DNA of 45,085 bases from an uncultured Bacteroidales bacterium (GCA_900318955.1 ONMJ01000029.1:1-45085); one strand, 5' to 3'. Shown: positions 1 through 8,984, counted from the stretch's first letter. A program made the numbers and translations. Notes: generated by a model from the letters alone, not told the origin.

Positions 1-275
1 AACTGATCCGGATCCTCGTCCTCATCCGCGATCAGGAGCCGGTCGATCCTGTTTCCAACGCGTGAATAAGACTCTGTTTTCGCTTCAATTTCAGTGCCAC
101 TACGCCTCGTGGCAAGGGTGAGATTGCCGTTCGTGTCGTAGGAGAAGTGATCTTCGCTGAAAGGAATGGTCCCCGAGGTTCCCGTCTTCTTTACTTCCGA
201 CACAAGGCGGCCGAGATTGTCATGCGCTGCGCCATAATAATTATAAGTAATATACCCGATATCGGAATGATAATA
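1..275 (-). pseudogene. Rhs/YD-repeat protein fragment (runs off window edge)
   Basis: The minus strand has an open frame across this stretch that reads like the conserved core of an Rhs protein: NLGRLVSEVKKTG, then YDTNGNLTLATRRSGTEIEA and SRVGNRIDRL. The YDxNGNL pattern is the YD-repeat hallmark of Rhs polymorphic toxins and wall-associated proteins. The frame has no start here. It begins directly after the stop codon of the 276-1058 gene in the same frame and continues beyond position 1. It is probably a decayed remnant or the middle of a broken Rhs gene. A second, inverted copy of part of it lies at 1115-1182. The identity as Rhs-like is fairly sure; its status as pseudogene is inferred because the rest of the gene is outside the window. 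Confidence 0.6.
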
Positions 276-1058
276 CTAGAAACCAAGAAGTGGAGTTTCC
301 ATTATTGACAGGTGAACTGTTTCCGCGGATGATATATATGGGAGCAGATGATATTTCCAGAATTCTAAGTAGGAAAAATCAATGTATCTTATGTCCTTTG
401 ATAATGGTGTCTCCCAAAAATCTTCATAAGAATCAATACATCCTACAGGGTGCAGGCTGACACAAGAATATAGAAGAGAAGAATCTCGCCCAAATCTCCA
501 CCCTTTAATAAACTGACCACAGACCGCCGTTGCTGAGACTATAATTGTTTCTTCCTTTCTTGAAAGATTCTCGACGTTCTTGTTTATACCATTCTTCCAT
601 TTTTTAGATATGATCTGTATTACTTTATGGTCTCTTTTCATAATATTCCATAAAGATGCCCATGTTTCGTCATAATGATTGGCTGCGAAGTCTTCAATTA
701 CATCTTGGCTGGATCCGCTAGCTTCGTTCCCGAAATCAGTGTTAAACAAAGGAAAACCTGAAGAATCGGGATAGTTAATAGTTGACAATAAATGCTGGGA
801 ACATGAATCTGCCTCAACCATCTTCGTATCGAAGAAAGAATATGTTAATGGATATATTCTATTATCTTCAACAGAAAGAGAATCATTAATGGGCATAATC
901 CAAAAATACATCTGCGGAGATTCCCTCGTACCTCGAATCTTACGCTCGAATGAAATAATAACGTATCTCCCCCTGTTTTGATTCATAGAGGATGCGTGCA
1001 TGATACACTCCGAAAAGACAAACAATAACAGTAGAATAAGGATTTTATTTTTTTCCAT
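276..1058 (-). CDS. Secreted hypothetical protein in an Rhs remnant locus
   Basis: A 260-residue protein of no family I recognise. It opens with MEKNKILILLLLFVFSEC, a charged start followed by a strongly hydrophobic stretch, so it is probably exported. The rest is polar and rich in aromatic residues, with no further membrane segments. The gene is visibly A+T-richer than the sulfatase next to it, which suggests recent acquisition. Rhs-derived fragments lie on both sides, and the downstream one continues in the same reading frame after this gene's TAG stop. Cargo and immunity genes commonly sit inside Rhs loci, so an Rhs-linked accessory or immunity role is possible, but nothing in the sequence proves it. 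The minus-strand frame just upstream ends PTATEVTTILEKAYGKK and overlaps this start by 14 bases, which could be another gene remnant. Confidence 0.6.
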   Translation of the reverse strand: MEKNKILILLLLFVFSECIMHASSMNQNRGRYVIISFERKIRGTRESPQMYFWIMPINDSLSVEDNRIYPLTYSFFDTKMVEADSCSQHLLSTINYPDSSGFPLFNTDFGNEASGSSQDVIEDFAANHYDETWASLWNIMKRDHKVIQIISKKWKNGINKNVENLSRKEETIIVSATAVCGQFIKGWRFGRDSSLLYSCVSLHPVGCIDSYEDFWETPLSKDIRYIDFSYLEFWKYHLLPYISSAETVHLSIMETPLLGF

Positions 1059-1114
1059 AAGCTTTTTCCAAAATAGTAGTTACTTCAGTGGCGGTGGGGC
1101 GGCGAAAATCCCGA

Positions 1115-1182
1115 GTTGGCAAGTGAGAAGTGGTACTGGTACTGAGATTGAAGCGATTACAGAGTCTCCAGATCTCGTATGA
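1115..1182 (+). pseudogene. Inverted short Rhs-repeat fragment
   Basis: The plus strand reads RSGTGTEIEAITESPDLV and then a TGA stop. This matches RSGTEIEAKTES in the minus-strand Rhs fragment at 1-275. The match is also visible in the DNA, where ATTGAAGCGA and ACAGAGTCT are shared. The two pieces are therefore related and in opposite orientation, flanking the 276-1058 gene. The copy is too short to function and is taken as debris of an Rhs rearrangement. Confidence 0.55.
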
Positions 1183-1204
1183 AGACATATTTCGCCTGTA
1201 TGAA

Positions 1205-2899
1205 CTACAGGTCAACCTCATCCGGCCAGGCGACTTTTTCGCCTGTGGACCGGAGTACAGGCATTGGAGCATCCCAAGTGCGAAGGCGCTCGCCCAGGGC
1301 TTTGGCCAGTTCGGAGACCTTCTCAGGATACTCCGAAGCAAGATTCTTGGTCTCCCCTATGTCTTCTTTGATATTATAGAGTTCGAAAGGAACGCCGTCA
1401 AGCACATGCATACCCGGAACAGTATTCATCATCACATAGACAAGTTTCCAGTCTCCTTTTATGATTGTAGAGAGGAAATCAACCTCGGGACGATATTCTA
1501 CTTTCCACTGATGGGGATAATGGAAGACAAGTTCCCGGGAAGGATCTATTCCTGATACAGACTCCGGAACGACAAAGGCATTGGCCTCTTTCTGCGAAGC
1601 AAACGATTCTCTTCCGGCAAGCTGAGATCCCTTCACAAAAAGGTCCACAAGACTTTTTCCATCAACCTTTTGAACCGTTTTCCAGTCTTTTACCCCGCCC
1701 ATCTGAAGGATTGTAGGGAAAAGGTCTTCAGGCATAGTGGGGGTATTGACGCGTGTCCCGGGAGCAGTCTTCCCCGGCCAATAAACCATCATGGGAACTC
1801 TGATTCCTCCCTGGTAGCAAGATCCTTTTCCTTCTCGGAGAGGGGCGCAGCTGGTATGGGGGACTCCTCCCTTTGCGGGATTGTCCGCATTGCCTCCGTT
1901 ATCCGCCATGAAAATAATGATAGTATTGTCGGCGATACCCTTTTCTTCCAAATAATCCATAAGGTCTCCCAGGGACTTATCCACTCCCTCTACCATAGAA
2001 GAGAACTTCATCTGGCCGTCATCAAGGCCCATATCGGCATAGGAATCATAGAACCGGGAATCTTTCTGGATAGGGGTATGGGTAGCATAATGAGCCATAT
2101 ACAGATAGAACGGCTGGTGGTGCGAAACCGGATATTCGAGAGTCTTAAGCGCCTCTCTTGTAAGTGCTTCCGTAAGGAAAGTCTCGGTCCCATAGTATTC
2201 AGCCATATTCTGGACCGCGGCCATGGTCCAGCCTTCTTTAGTATTCCCATAGTTCTCCTCTCCGAGATAACTCTTCGGATGCCCAGCATTGTTGCCGGCG
2301 ACATTGACGGCAAAGCCCATATTATATGGAGAAGCGCCGGGGACTCCGGCAGAAGCCCAATGAGCCTTTCCCACATGGATAGTATAGTAGCCGGCATCGC
2401 TAAGAAGCCGCACCAGCGGGGTCGCAACGGCGACATCATTAATCCCTTCTGACTCAGGAATATCAGGGCAGAGGCCGTTGATATTCCAGTCCGGTCTCAT
2501 GAATACATCGGTCGCAAGATCCTGGAAGACTCCATTTCCGTTAAGCCCCCCAACAGCATCGGCTGGTTCATCCTTTGCCATTGACACCCAGTTGGTTATA
2601 TGAGAATGGACGGCATTCATTCCGGACATTATAGCTGTCCTCGTCGGTGTTGATACCGGGCAGGCATAAGCATTTGTCATCATGACCCCTTTTCGGGCTA
2701 GCCTTTCCATGTTCGGAGTATGGAATTCAAGATTCCTGGGATAGACTTCGTCTCCGTAAGGGACCGAACTTTCCGGCCAGCCATAATCATCCACAAGGAA
2801 GAAAACTATATTTGGCCTGGTCTGCTCCTTTGCTCCGCAACCAAATAGAAGAATTGCCGGAGACGCTAGCGCTAAAGTCTTTAATCTTGCTGATTTCAT
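1205..2899 (-). CDS. Ser-type sulfatase lipoprotein (family S1)
   Basis: A 564-residue S1-family sulfatase, predicted to remove sulfate esters from sulfated glycans at the cell surface or in the periplasm. The ATG at 2899 gives MKSARLKTLALASPAILLFGC, a lipoprotein signal. An upstream ATG at 2923 lies inside the predicted -7 promoter box, so it is not the start. NIVFFLVDDYGW supplies the metal-binding aspartates. The active-site motif is S-T-P-T-R at residues 83-87, with Ser where many sulfatases have Cys, so formylglycine must come from an anaerobic sulfatase-maturing enzyme that is not in this window. HVGKAHW and FMADNGGN are further family motifs. It is a clear paralogue of the sulfatase at 3569-5125, from which it is separated by apt. 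The sulfated substrate cannot be read from the sequence. Confidence 0.93.
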   Translation of the reverse strand: MKSARLKTLALASPAILLFGCGAKEQTRPNIVFFLVDDYGWPESSVPYGDEVYPRNLEFHTPNMERLARKGVMMTNAYACPVSTPTRTAIMSGMNAVHSHITNWVSMAKDEPADAVGGLNGNGVFQDLATDVFMRPDWNINGLCPDIPESEGINDVAVATPLVRLLSDAGYYTIHVGKAHWASAGVPGASPYNMGFAVNVAGNNAGHPKSYLGEENYGNTKEGWTMAAVQNMAEYYGTETFLTEALTREALKTLEYPVSHHQPFYLYMAHYATHTPIQKDSRFYDSYADMGLDDGQMKFSSMVEGVDKSLGDLMDYLEEKGIADNTIIIFMADNGGNADNPAKGGVPHTSCAPLREGKGSCYQGGIRVPMMVYWPGKTAPGTRVNTPTMPEDLFPTILQMGGVKDWKTVQKVDGKSLVDLFVKGSQLAGRESFASQKEANAFVVPESVSGIDPSRELVFHYPHQWKVEYRPEVDFLSTIIKGDWKLVYVMMNTVPGMHVLDGVPFELYNIKEDIGETKNLASEYPEKVSELAKALGERLRTWDAPMPVLRSTGEKVAWPDEVDL

Positions 2900-2920
2900 A
2901 TGAACGAATAATTGGTCTAT

Positions 2921-2928
2921 CAAAGATA
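2921..2928 (-). promoter_or_regulatory. -7 promoter element of sulfatase gene
   Basis: The minus strand reads TATCTTTG, a match to the Bacteroidota -7 consensus TAnnTTTG. It sits about 21 bases upstream of the ATG at 2899, implying a leader of about 15 nt. No good -33 TTTG is visible. Confidence 0.5.
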
Positions 2929-2985
2929 AGGAACTTTCATAAAAATATCGTAAATTAGGGCTTTGTTTTAAAACTTGATCTTATC

Positions 2986-3561
2986 ATGTACGAAGACCTG
3001 CTCAAGTACTATCCCGGATTCCCCATTGAGGGAGTCAATTTTGTGGATATCATTCCTCTGATGCAAGACAAAGAGACCTTCAAAAGTCTCATTAAGGACC
3101 TTGGCAAACTCATAGGCTCTCCCAACGTGGCGGCTCCGGAAGCCCGCGGATTCCTTTTCGCCGCTCCGATGCTGGTAAGCTGCGACAATGTTGTCAATGT
3201 CATTCCGATGCGAAAGAAAGGAAAACTTCCCTATACAGAGGGAGACCTTGTAGGAGTCGACATAACCAAGGAGTATGGCAAGGACAAGATTTTCTTCCGC
3301 CTCTCTGACGTTGCAGCCGGCGTCCCCGAAGGAGACACATTCAATGTAACCTTCTTCGATGACATTCTCGCAACCGGAGGGACTGCCAAAGGAATAGCGG
3401 AAGGTCTTGAGCAGCATAAAGTTATCATCGGCGAAAAGGAGTACGGGATAAAGGTTACCGACTTTGTCTTCCTCGCCGAGCTTGACGACCTCAACGGCAG
3501 GGCCCTCATCGAGGATGTCGCCCCAGTTAAGTCTCTTATACATATAGCAGGAACCGACTAG
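2986..3561 (+). CDS. apt: Adenine phosphoribosyltransferase
   Basis: A 191-residue APRT converting adenine and PRPP to AMP in purine salvage; cytoplasmic. The N-terminal segment FPIEGVNFVDIIPLMQD matches the APRT pattern of hydrophobic residues before a conserved D-I-x-P-L. The central PEARGFLFA segment is the substrate-binding loop. The PRPP-binding motif is FFDDILATGGTAKG at about residues 122-135. The length is slightly more than the usual 170-180. It starts 86 bases from the divergent sulfatase and ends 7 bases before the second sulfatase, so it is probably cotranscribed with that gene. Its link to sulfatases may be only positional. The AMP route also has purB-purA elsewhere in this window. 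Confidence 0.92.
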   Translation: MYEDLLKYYPGFPIEGVNFVDIIPLMQDKETFKSLIKDLGKLIGSPNVAAPEARGFLFAAPMLVSCDNVVNVIPMRKKGKLPYTEGDLVGVDITKEYGKDKIFFRLSDVAAGVPEGDTFNVTFFDDILATGGTAKGIAEGLEQHKVIIGEKEYGIKVTDFVFLAELDDLNGRALIEDVAPVKSLIHIAGTD

Positions 3562-3568
3562 ATTCCCC

Positions 3569-5125
3569 ATGAAAAAGATAACTTCATTCGCCCTGGCAGC
3601 ATTGGCTCTGACGGGGTGCGGGCGTAAAGAATCTCCTCTAAAGCCCAATATAGTATTCTTCCTGGTAGACGATTTCGGATGGGTAGACAGCAGCGTTCAA
3701 TATGGCGATGAACTATATCCGCGCCAAAAGATGTTCCACACCCCATCTATGGAAAGACTGGCTCGCCAGTCTTGTGTCATGTCAAGCGGATATGCCTGTT
3801 CCCTTTCCACTCCGACAAGAACATCATTGATGTCCGGGATGAACTCCGCTCATACGAGAATTACTACGTATACGTCTCCCGAGAAAAATGTACCTACAGA
3901 CGCTGCCGGTGGCACAATAGGCTTTATCAACGACAATGAAAGTGATATCTTTGCCCGCTCCGACTGGAACTGGAACGGGATTGCCACTCAGCCCGGGACA
4001 GAACACAGCATGGTGATTTCCCCAATGGTCCGGTTCCTCCGCGACGCGGGATATTATACGATTCATGTCGGAAAAGCTCATTGGGGACCTTCTGGGACAA
4101 CGGGATGCAATCCCTACAATATGGGCTTTCTCGTCAATGTCGCAGGTAGCTGCAATGGTTTCCCAAAAAGTTACCTGGGGGAAGAGAACTACGCCAATAC
4201 CAAAGAGTTATGGACCCATAACGCCATTCAAGGCCTAGCGGAATACTATGGGACAGACACCTTCCTCACGGAGGCGCTGACCCTTGAAGCGAAAAAAACG
4301 CTCGAGCAGCCGATCAAGACGGGACAACCCTTCTATCTGTACATGTCCCACTACGGAGTTCACACCCCAATCACAGCAGATAAACGCTTCTATCAGAAGT
4401 ATATAGATGAAGGCTGCGACGAAGGTGAAGCCCGCTATGCCTCTATGGTCGAAGGAGTGGACAAGAGCCTCGGGGACCTGATGGACTTCCTCGAAGAAAA
4501 AGGGGTCGCTGACAATACCATAATTATCTTCATGTCCGACAATGGCGGGCATTCGATTGATGAGAGGAAAGGCGGCATTGCTCACACCCAGAACGCCCCG
4601 CTTCGAGAAGGAAAAGCATCCGTCTACGAAGGCGGGATCCGAGTCCCCCTGATGTTCTACTGGCCGGGGAAAAACCTTGTCGGTAAATGTGACGTCCCGG
4701 TAATGCCCGAAGACATCTTCCCGACAATTCTCGAAATGGCCGGAGTGAAGGATTATAAGACGGTGCAGCCTCTCGATGGCGAAAGCCTTGTCGAGCTAAT
4801 TACCACAGGATCAGGCGTTTCTCCCGAGAGGGACCTTGTTTTCCACATGCCCCATCAGTGGAGAATTGAAGACAGAGACGATATCGATTTCATGACGGCA
4901 ATGCGCCGCGGAGACTGGAAAATTGTCTACCGCATGCACACTGGAGATATCGAGCTCTACAATCTCAAAGAGGACCTTTCCGAAAAGCACAATGTCGCGT
5001 CCGAGCATCCTGATATCGTAGCATCCATGGCAGGAGCGCTCAGTAATAAATTGCGCTCCTGGGATGCTGTAATGCCTATCGACCGTACTACCGGCAAGCC
5101 TTGCCCCCTGCCGGACGAGATTTGA
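3569..5125 (+). CDS. Ser-type sulfatase lipoprotein (family S1), second paralogue
   Basis: A 518-residue S1 sulfatase that closely resembles the one at 1205-2899 (shared NIVFFLVDD, YTIHVGKAHW, KSLGDLMD and LREGK segments). It starts MKKITSFALAALALTGC, a lipoprotein signal with Cys17 as the likely lipidated residue. The active-site motif is S80-T-P-T-R84, again Ser-type, needing a radical-SAM maturase encoded elsewhere. FMSDNGG carries the second pair of metal ligands. Seven bases separate it from apt, suggesting one transcript. Its TGA stop abuts the stop of the convergent GH3 gene with no bases between. The two paralogues probably act on related sulfated glycans, but which glycans is unknown. 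Confidence 0.93.
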   Translation: MKKITSFALAALALTGCGRKESPLKPNIVFFLVDDFGWVDSSVQYGDELYPRQKMFHTPSMERLARQSCVMSSGYACSLSTPTRTSLMSGMNSAHTRITTYTSPEKNVPTDAAGGTIGFINDNESDIFARSDWNWNGIATQPGTEHSMVISPMVRFLRDAGYYTIHVGKAHWGPSGTTGCNPYNMGFLVNVAGSCNGFPKSYLGEENYANTKELWTHNAIQGLAEYYGTDTFLTEALTLEAKKTLEQPIKTGQPFYLYMSHYGVHTPITADKRFYQKYIDEGCDEGEARYASMVEGVDKSLGDLMDFLEEKGVADNTIIIFMSDNGGHSIDERKGGIAHTQNAPLREGKASVYEGGIRVPLMFYWPGKNLVGKCDVPVMPEDIFPTILEMAGVKDYKTVQPLDGESLVELITTGSGVSPERDLVFHMPHQWRIEDRDDIDFMTAMRRGDWKIVYRMHTGDIELYNLKEDLSEKHNVASEHPDIVASMAGALSNKLRSWDAVMPIDRTTGKPCPLPDEI

Positions 5126-7606
5126 TTACCTAGGAGTAACTTCAGGTTTTCTGAACTGCTTCTCGGGATCGGAAGGATCCATTACGGTAATTGTCTTTTC
5201 GAGCCTGAAATCCACGGAAGAAGCCCCAACAGAAACCTCGAAAAGACCTGGCTCAATGACTTCCTTCATATTGCGGTCAAGCATCTTGAACGCATCTGAA
5301 GGGAGTTTTATTGTAACTGTCTTCGTCTCTCCCGGCTCGAGGGTAATCCTTTCGAATCCCCTTAAGAGTTTATCATAGACAGTGATTGAACTCTCATAGT
5401 CATGGAGATAAATCTGAGCAATCTCATCACCCTTCATAGAGCCGGTGTTCTTTATATCAAAAGTAACATCCAAGCCCTCTCCTGGCATGATTCTCTCGGA
5501 TGAAAGGCGGAGATTGGAATACTCGAAAGTAGTATAGCTGAGGCCATATCCGAAGTCATAAAGGGCTCCCGCAGCGCGGGTCTTCTTGCCTTCCGGACCC
5601 ACTCCCTTATATCCGTCCACCTGCGAATTTGGCTTATACGGGAAGTTGAAAGGAATCTGACCCACAGTCTTCGGGAAGGTGACAGTAAGCTTTCCTCCCG
5701 GATTGTAGTCGCCTAGAAGAGCCTGAGCGACAGCCGTACCTCCATGTGCCCCGGGGTACCAAGCTTCAAGGATAGCATCGGCATTCCTGTCTGCCCAATT
5801 GACGCTCAAAGGACGTCCGTTGATCATGACAACGACTAGCGGAGTGCCTGTCTTCTTTACTTCTTTGAGAAGTAGTTCCTGGCACGGAGGAAGATCAAGG
5901 CTCGTCCTGGAGCGGTTCTCTCCGCAGGTACGAAGATTGCCTCCGACTACAACAACGGCGACATCGGCACCCTTCGCAAGGGAAGCCGCCTTATAAATTC
6001 CTGCAAGTTCTTCTTCTGTCGGAGTATACCCATAGATTTCCGAATCCGGCCAAGTGGAATCCACATGAGGACAGCCTTTTTCGTAGACCACCTCTGCCTG
6101 GCCTTTCAGAGCTTCCTCAAGCCCTTCAAAGACCGTTACAGACTCTGTAGCTACAGGGCCGTAATGAACATGGGCATAACCATCCTCATTGGCATTGGGG
6201 CCAAGTACAGCCACCTTCTTGAGAGCGTCTTTCTTAAGGGGAAGCACCCCGTTGTTTTTCAAAAGCACCAGGCACTCCTGCGATGCCCTGAGGGCTACTT
6301 TATTGTGTTCCTCGCCATTGATAAGAAGATCTGCAGTTTCAAAATCGGTCTGATAAGGCTTATCGAAAAGACCTACGAGGAATTTGACGCGGAGAATATC
6401 ACTTACCCTCTCGTCAATGGTATCCATACTTATGGTGCCTTCATTCACCAGCTCCCTGAGCGGAAGCACGTAGCTGTCAGGGCTTCTGAATGTGCAGCGC
6501 ACATTGAGTCCGGCCTCGACACTCTGGCGGACCGACTCTTTCATTGTGCTGGAAACATGGTGCTTCCCATGAAGATATTCCACCGCATCTGAATCGGAGA
6601 CAACATAACCGCGGAACCCGAAATCCTTCCTCAGACGATCGTAGAGCCAATAATGGCTAGCCTGAATAGGCTCCCCGTCATAGTCATTGTACGAGCTCAT
6701 TGCTCCGAGAAGGCCCGCCCTCTTGATAACCTGCTTCCAAGGGTACATATGGATATTCTCAACCTCGTGGGGAGTCTCGTGGGGATCGCACCTGGCCTGG
6801 CCTTCACGGGCGCCCTTTCCGGCGGAATAGATACCGAAATGCTTCGCTGTCGAAGCTATCTGGAAGTCGGTTTGCATACCCTGAACCATCTGGACGCCGA
6901 GTTCACCGACAAGGTATGGATCCTCTCCATAGACCTCCTCGTAGCGGCCCCATCTCTGGTCGCGGCCGACATCGAGGATCGGGGCATAGACATTGGTATA
7001 TCCAAGGAGCCTCGCCTCACGGCCGGTTATGTAACCAACCTCATGGATGAGTTCGCGATCCCACGTATGGCCAAGGCCGAGCTGAGTCGGGAAATTCGTC
7101 GATTTATAGGCCTCTACTCCCCTTATTCCTTCATTTGTAAAATCTACGGGAATACCAAGCCTCGTCTCTTCAATAAAAAAGCGCTGAACCTCATTGAGAG
7201 CCTTTGCATGGGTGGATGCAGGCCATATATAAGGGCTCTCCGTAGAGGGTTCCTTGTTCCACCCGACAAAGGAATTGAGATGCTCATCTATAGCCCCGAC
7301 TCCGTCCTTCCATATCTTTTCTTTCCACTCAGGAGTCGGAAGCTGATCCTGGAGAACCCTCCGATAGCCGTAGAGAGTCACCATCTGGCAGGTCTTTTCT
7401 TCTACTGTCATCTGCGAAAGGAGGTCTGCAATACGGGCGTCTATATCCGCCGAAGGATCCTCATAGACATCCATTTTGCCGTTTTTGTTGAAATCTATCC
7501 ACCCTTTGTGATAGATTTTATTGCTCTTTACAGCCTTGGGGGCGGCCGACGCATAGACGGGCAGCACAAGCAGGGCCGCCGTCAGAATGGTTGTCATAAC
7601 TCTCAT
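5126..7606 (-). CDS. GH3 family beta-glycosidase, exported
   Basis: An 826-residue glycoside hydrolase family 3 enzyme, likely a periplasmic beta-glucosidase or related exo-acting beta-glycosidase. MRVMTTILTAALLVLPVYASAA is a signal peptide; Met4 is an alternative start. The TIM-barrel domain contains the KHFGIYSAGKG substrate-binding segment and the nucleophile segment GFRGYVVSDSD near residues 330-340, with Asp338 the expected nucleophile. The second domain carries GENRSRTSLDLP, where the Glu is the likely acid/base. The C-terminal 150 residues look like the fibronectin-III-like domain of this family. It lies tail to tail with the sulfatase gene with no gap and 27 bases downstream of the phosphatase gene, so it may share that transcript. 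Sulfatases plus GH3 suggest degradation of a sulfated glycan. GH3 also includes xylosidases, so specificity is open. Confidence 0.93.
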   Translation of the reverse strand: MRVMTTILTAALLVLPVYASAAPKAVKSNKIYHKGWIDFNKNGKMDVYEDPSADIDARIADLLSQMTVEEKTCQMVTLYGYRRVLQDQLPTPEWKEKIWKDGVGAIDEHLNSFVGWNKEPSTESPYIWPASTHAKALNEVQRFFIEETRLGIPVDFTNEGIRGVEAYKSTNFPTQLGLGHTWDRELIHEVGYITGREARLLGYTNVYAPILDVGRDQRWGRYEEVYGEDPYLVGELGVQMVQGMQTDFQIASTAKHFGIYSAGKGAREGQARCDPHETPHEVENIHMYPWKQVIKRAGLLGAMSSYNDYDGEPIQASHYWLYDRLRKDFGFRGYVVSDSDAVEYLHGKHHVSSTMKESVRQSVEAGLNVRCTFRSPDSYVLPLRELVNEGTISMDTIDERVSDILRVKFLVGLFDKPYQTDFETADLLINGEEHNKVALRASQECLVLLKNNGVLPLKKDALKKVAVLGPNANEDGYAHVHYGPVATESVTVFEGLEEALKGQAEVVYEKGCPHVDSTWPDSEIYGYTPTEEELAGIYKAASLAKGADVAVVVVGGNLRTCGENRSRTSLDLPPCQELLLKEVKKTGTPLVVVMINGRPLSVNWADRNADAILEAWYPGAHGGTAVAQALLGDYNPGGKLTVTFPKTVGQIPFNFPYKPNSQVDGYKGVGPEGKKTRAAGALYDFGYGLSYTTFEYSNLRLSSERIMPGEGLDVTFDIKNTGSMKGDEIAQIYLHDYESSITVYDKLLRGFERITLEPGETKTVTIKLPSDAFKMLDRNMKEVIEPGLFEVSVGASSVDFRLEKTITVMDPSDPEKQFRKPEVTPR

Positions 7607-7633
7607 AACTATCTCTGAATCAGTTTTAGTGTC

Positions 7634-8938
7634 TTATTTTGACAAATATAGTGATTTTTTGAACTCCTGCCATGAATAATATGGTCCTGTAACCGGCTCC
7701 AGCGGAAGAGTAGCTTCACGGCCGTTTAGGAGCACTTTAAAAAGGACATCATCCTCGAGGGCCCCGGTGCTTCTTCTCAAAGCTGATTTCTTTCTATAAA
7801 AGACAAACTGTACATTGGATGCCATAGGGACTTCCGTGCAACGCCAATAGTTCTTGACATCATGCGGATCCTCGACTACCGCACCGAAATTATCGATGCC
7901 GAGACGGCCTGCAAGAGCGAAAATACCGCTGTCATGGGCAAAACGGAGCCTTAGCTGAACATCCCCGGAAAGCATATCTTTATCCGCCCAAGAAACTATG
8001 TCATCGACAAGATAGTGGATTCTGGCAATGAAAGATCCGTCATTCAGAGGAGAACGGCCCCAGGAGACATATCCTCCATAATTTCGCATCTCCCAAAAAG
8101 CGAACAGATCCTCCTTTGTCATGAACATGTCAAATCCTTCCTCGGGCTGACTGTCAAGACAGGGCATGCTTATTATCAGAGTTCGGATATTATAAATGAA
8201 TCTCCACGCACCATAATTCTCTTCCAGATAGTCGTATTCTTTCACAAATCTGGAAGCAATCCACTTTATATCAATTAGTTCCGATAATAGGTTATCATAT
8301 GATTCCTTCGCTTCAGGGGTCATTTCCGATATCGGGACGAAATTCGGAGCATCCTCAGTGTCCGGATCCAGGACGTCGAGATAAGGCCTTCCGGTATCCA
8401 TGCTGCATTCGAACGATTTATCTAGATCGTCGAGTTCATCCATAAAAGCAGCCATACTCATAATCACTCTCGGGACCATAGTGGAAGTGGCTACTGCAAA
8501 TGTCTTTCCCTTAAAAACGGAAGGGTAAGACCTGTACATCTTACGGGCGATATCCCGGTGTTGACGCTGCCCCAGCATGGTAAGATCACCGCCGCGATAT
8601 TTAACCGAAGGGTAGAAAGCCTCGTAACGGCGGAAGAGTTCCTCTCCCGTATCCGTAAGCAACCCGTCAGAATGAGCTTTTACAAGGAAATTATGGATCC
8701 GCTCATAGAAGTCATTACCTAATGCATAGCGTGCTCCATGGCGACCAAAATGACTGATATAAACTGCTTTATACCCCTTGGGAGCAGGAGTGTCTACCCC
8801 ATCAAAATTGTCGATATAGTATTCCCCCGCCATCTTGGCAGGCTCGGCCATGAATTCTTCATAGGTATTGAAAGGAGCCTGGGCAAAACAATAATTGGCT
8901 GCCCAAATGAAGAGAGTTGCGATTATTATTTGTTTCAT
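7634..8938 (-). CDS. Histidine acid phosphatase (clade 2, phytase/MINPP-like)
   Basis: A 434-residue exported phosphatase. The signal peptide is MKQIIIATLFIWAANYCFAQ. SHFGRHGARY (His67) is the RHGxR phosphohistidine motif of histidine phosphatase clade 2, which contains phytases, glucose-1-phosphatases and multiple inositol polyphosphate phosphatases. A second motif, RFAHDSGIF, about residue 335, is in the place of the family's HD or HAE proton donor. It therefore probably releases phosphate from phytate or other phosphomonoesters in the periplasm. A TATATTTG -7 element at 8943-8950 lies almost on top of the start codon, so the mRNA would be nearly leaderless if that box is used. The GH3 gene follows 27 bases downstream. 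Exact substrate is not determined. Confidence 0.85.
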   Translation of the reverse strand: MKQIIIATLFIWAANYCFAQAPFNTYEEFMAEPAKMAGEYYIDNFDGVDTPAPKGYKAVYISHFGRHGARYALGNDFYERIHNFLVKAHSDGLLTDTGEELFRRYEAFYPSVKYRGGDLTMLGQRQHRDIARKMYRSYPSVFKGKTFAVATSTMVPRVIMSMAAFMDELDDLDKSFECSMDTGRPYLDVLDPDTEDAPNFVPISEMTPEAKESYDNLLSELIDIKWIASRFVKEYDYLEENYGAWRFIYNIRTLIISMPCLDSQPEEGFDMFMTKEDLFAFWEMRNYGGYVSWGRSPLNDGSFIARIHYLVDDIVSWADKDMLSGDVQLRLRFAHDSGIFALAGRLGIDNFGAVVEDPHDVKNYWRCTEVPMASNVQFVFYRKKSALRRSTGALEDDVLFKVLLNGREATLPLEPVTGPYYSWQEFKKSLYLSK

Positions 8939-8953
8939 TATGCAAATATAAGA

Positions 8954-8984
8954 TTTAATTCTTTTCTATTTTTTCTTATCTTCG
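8954..8984 (+). promoter_or_regulatory. Probable promoter of the esterase-porin-permease operon
   Basis: TATCTTCG at 8977-8984 resembles the -7 TAnnTTTG box with one mismatch. A weak TTTA -33 element lies 19 bases upstream at 8954-8957. The same TATCTTCG variant precedes purB, where the -33 box is perfect. Confidence 0.4.

Noticed and set aside
1045-1341. Minus-strand ORF of 98 residues opposite the sulfatase end
   Set aside because: It is mostly in another frame of the sulfatase gene. Only the tail PTATEVTTILEKAYGKK looks protein-like, not enough to call a gene.
1205-2923. Sulfatase start at the first ATG (2923)
   Set aside because: This ATG overlaps the predicted -7 box and adds eight residues before the signal peptide. 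The ATG at 2899 gives a proper lipoprotein signal.
6653-7618. Long plus-strand ORF of 321 residues opposite GH3
   Set aside because: It is the antisense shadow of the GH3 gene; the minus-strand protein has clear family motifs.
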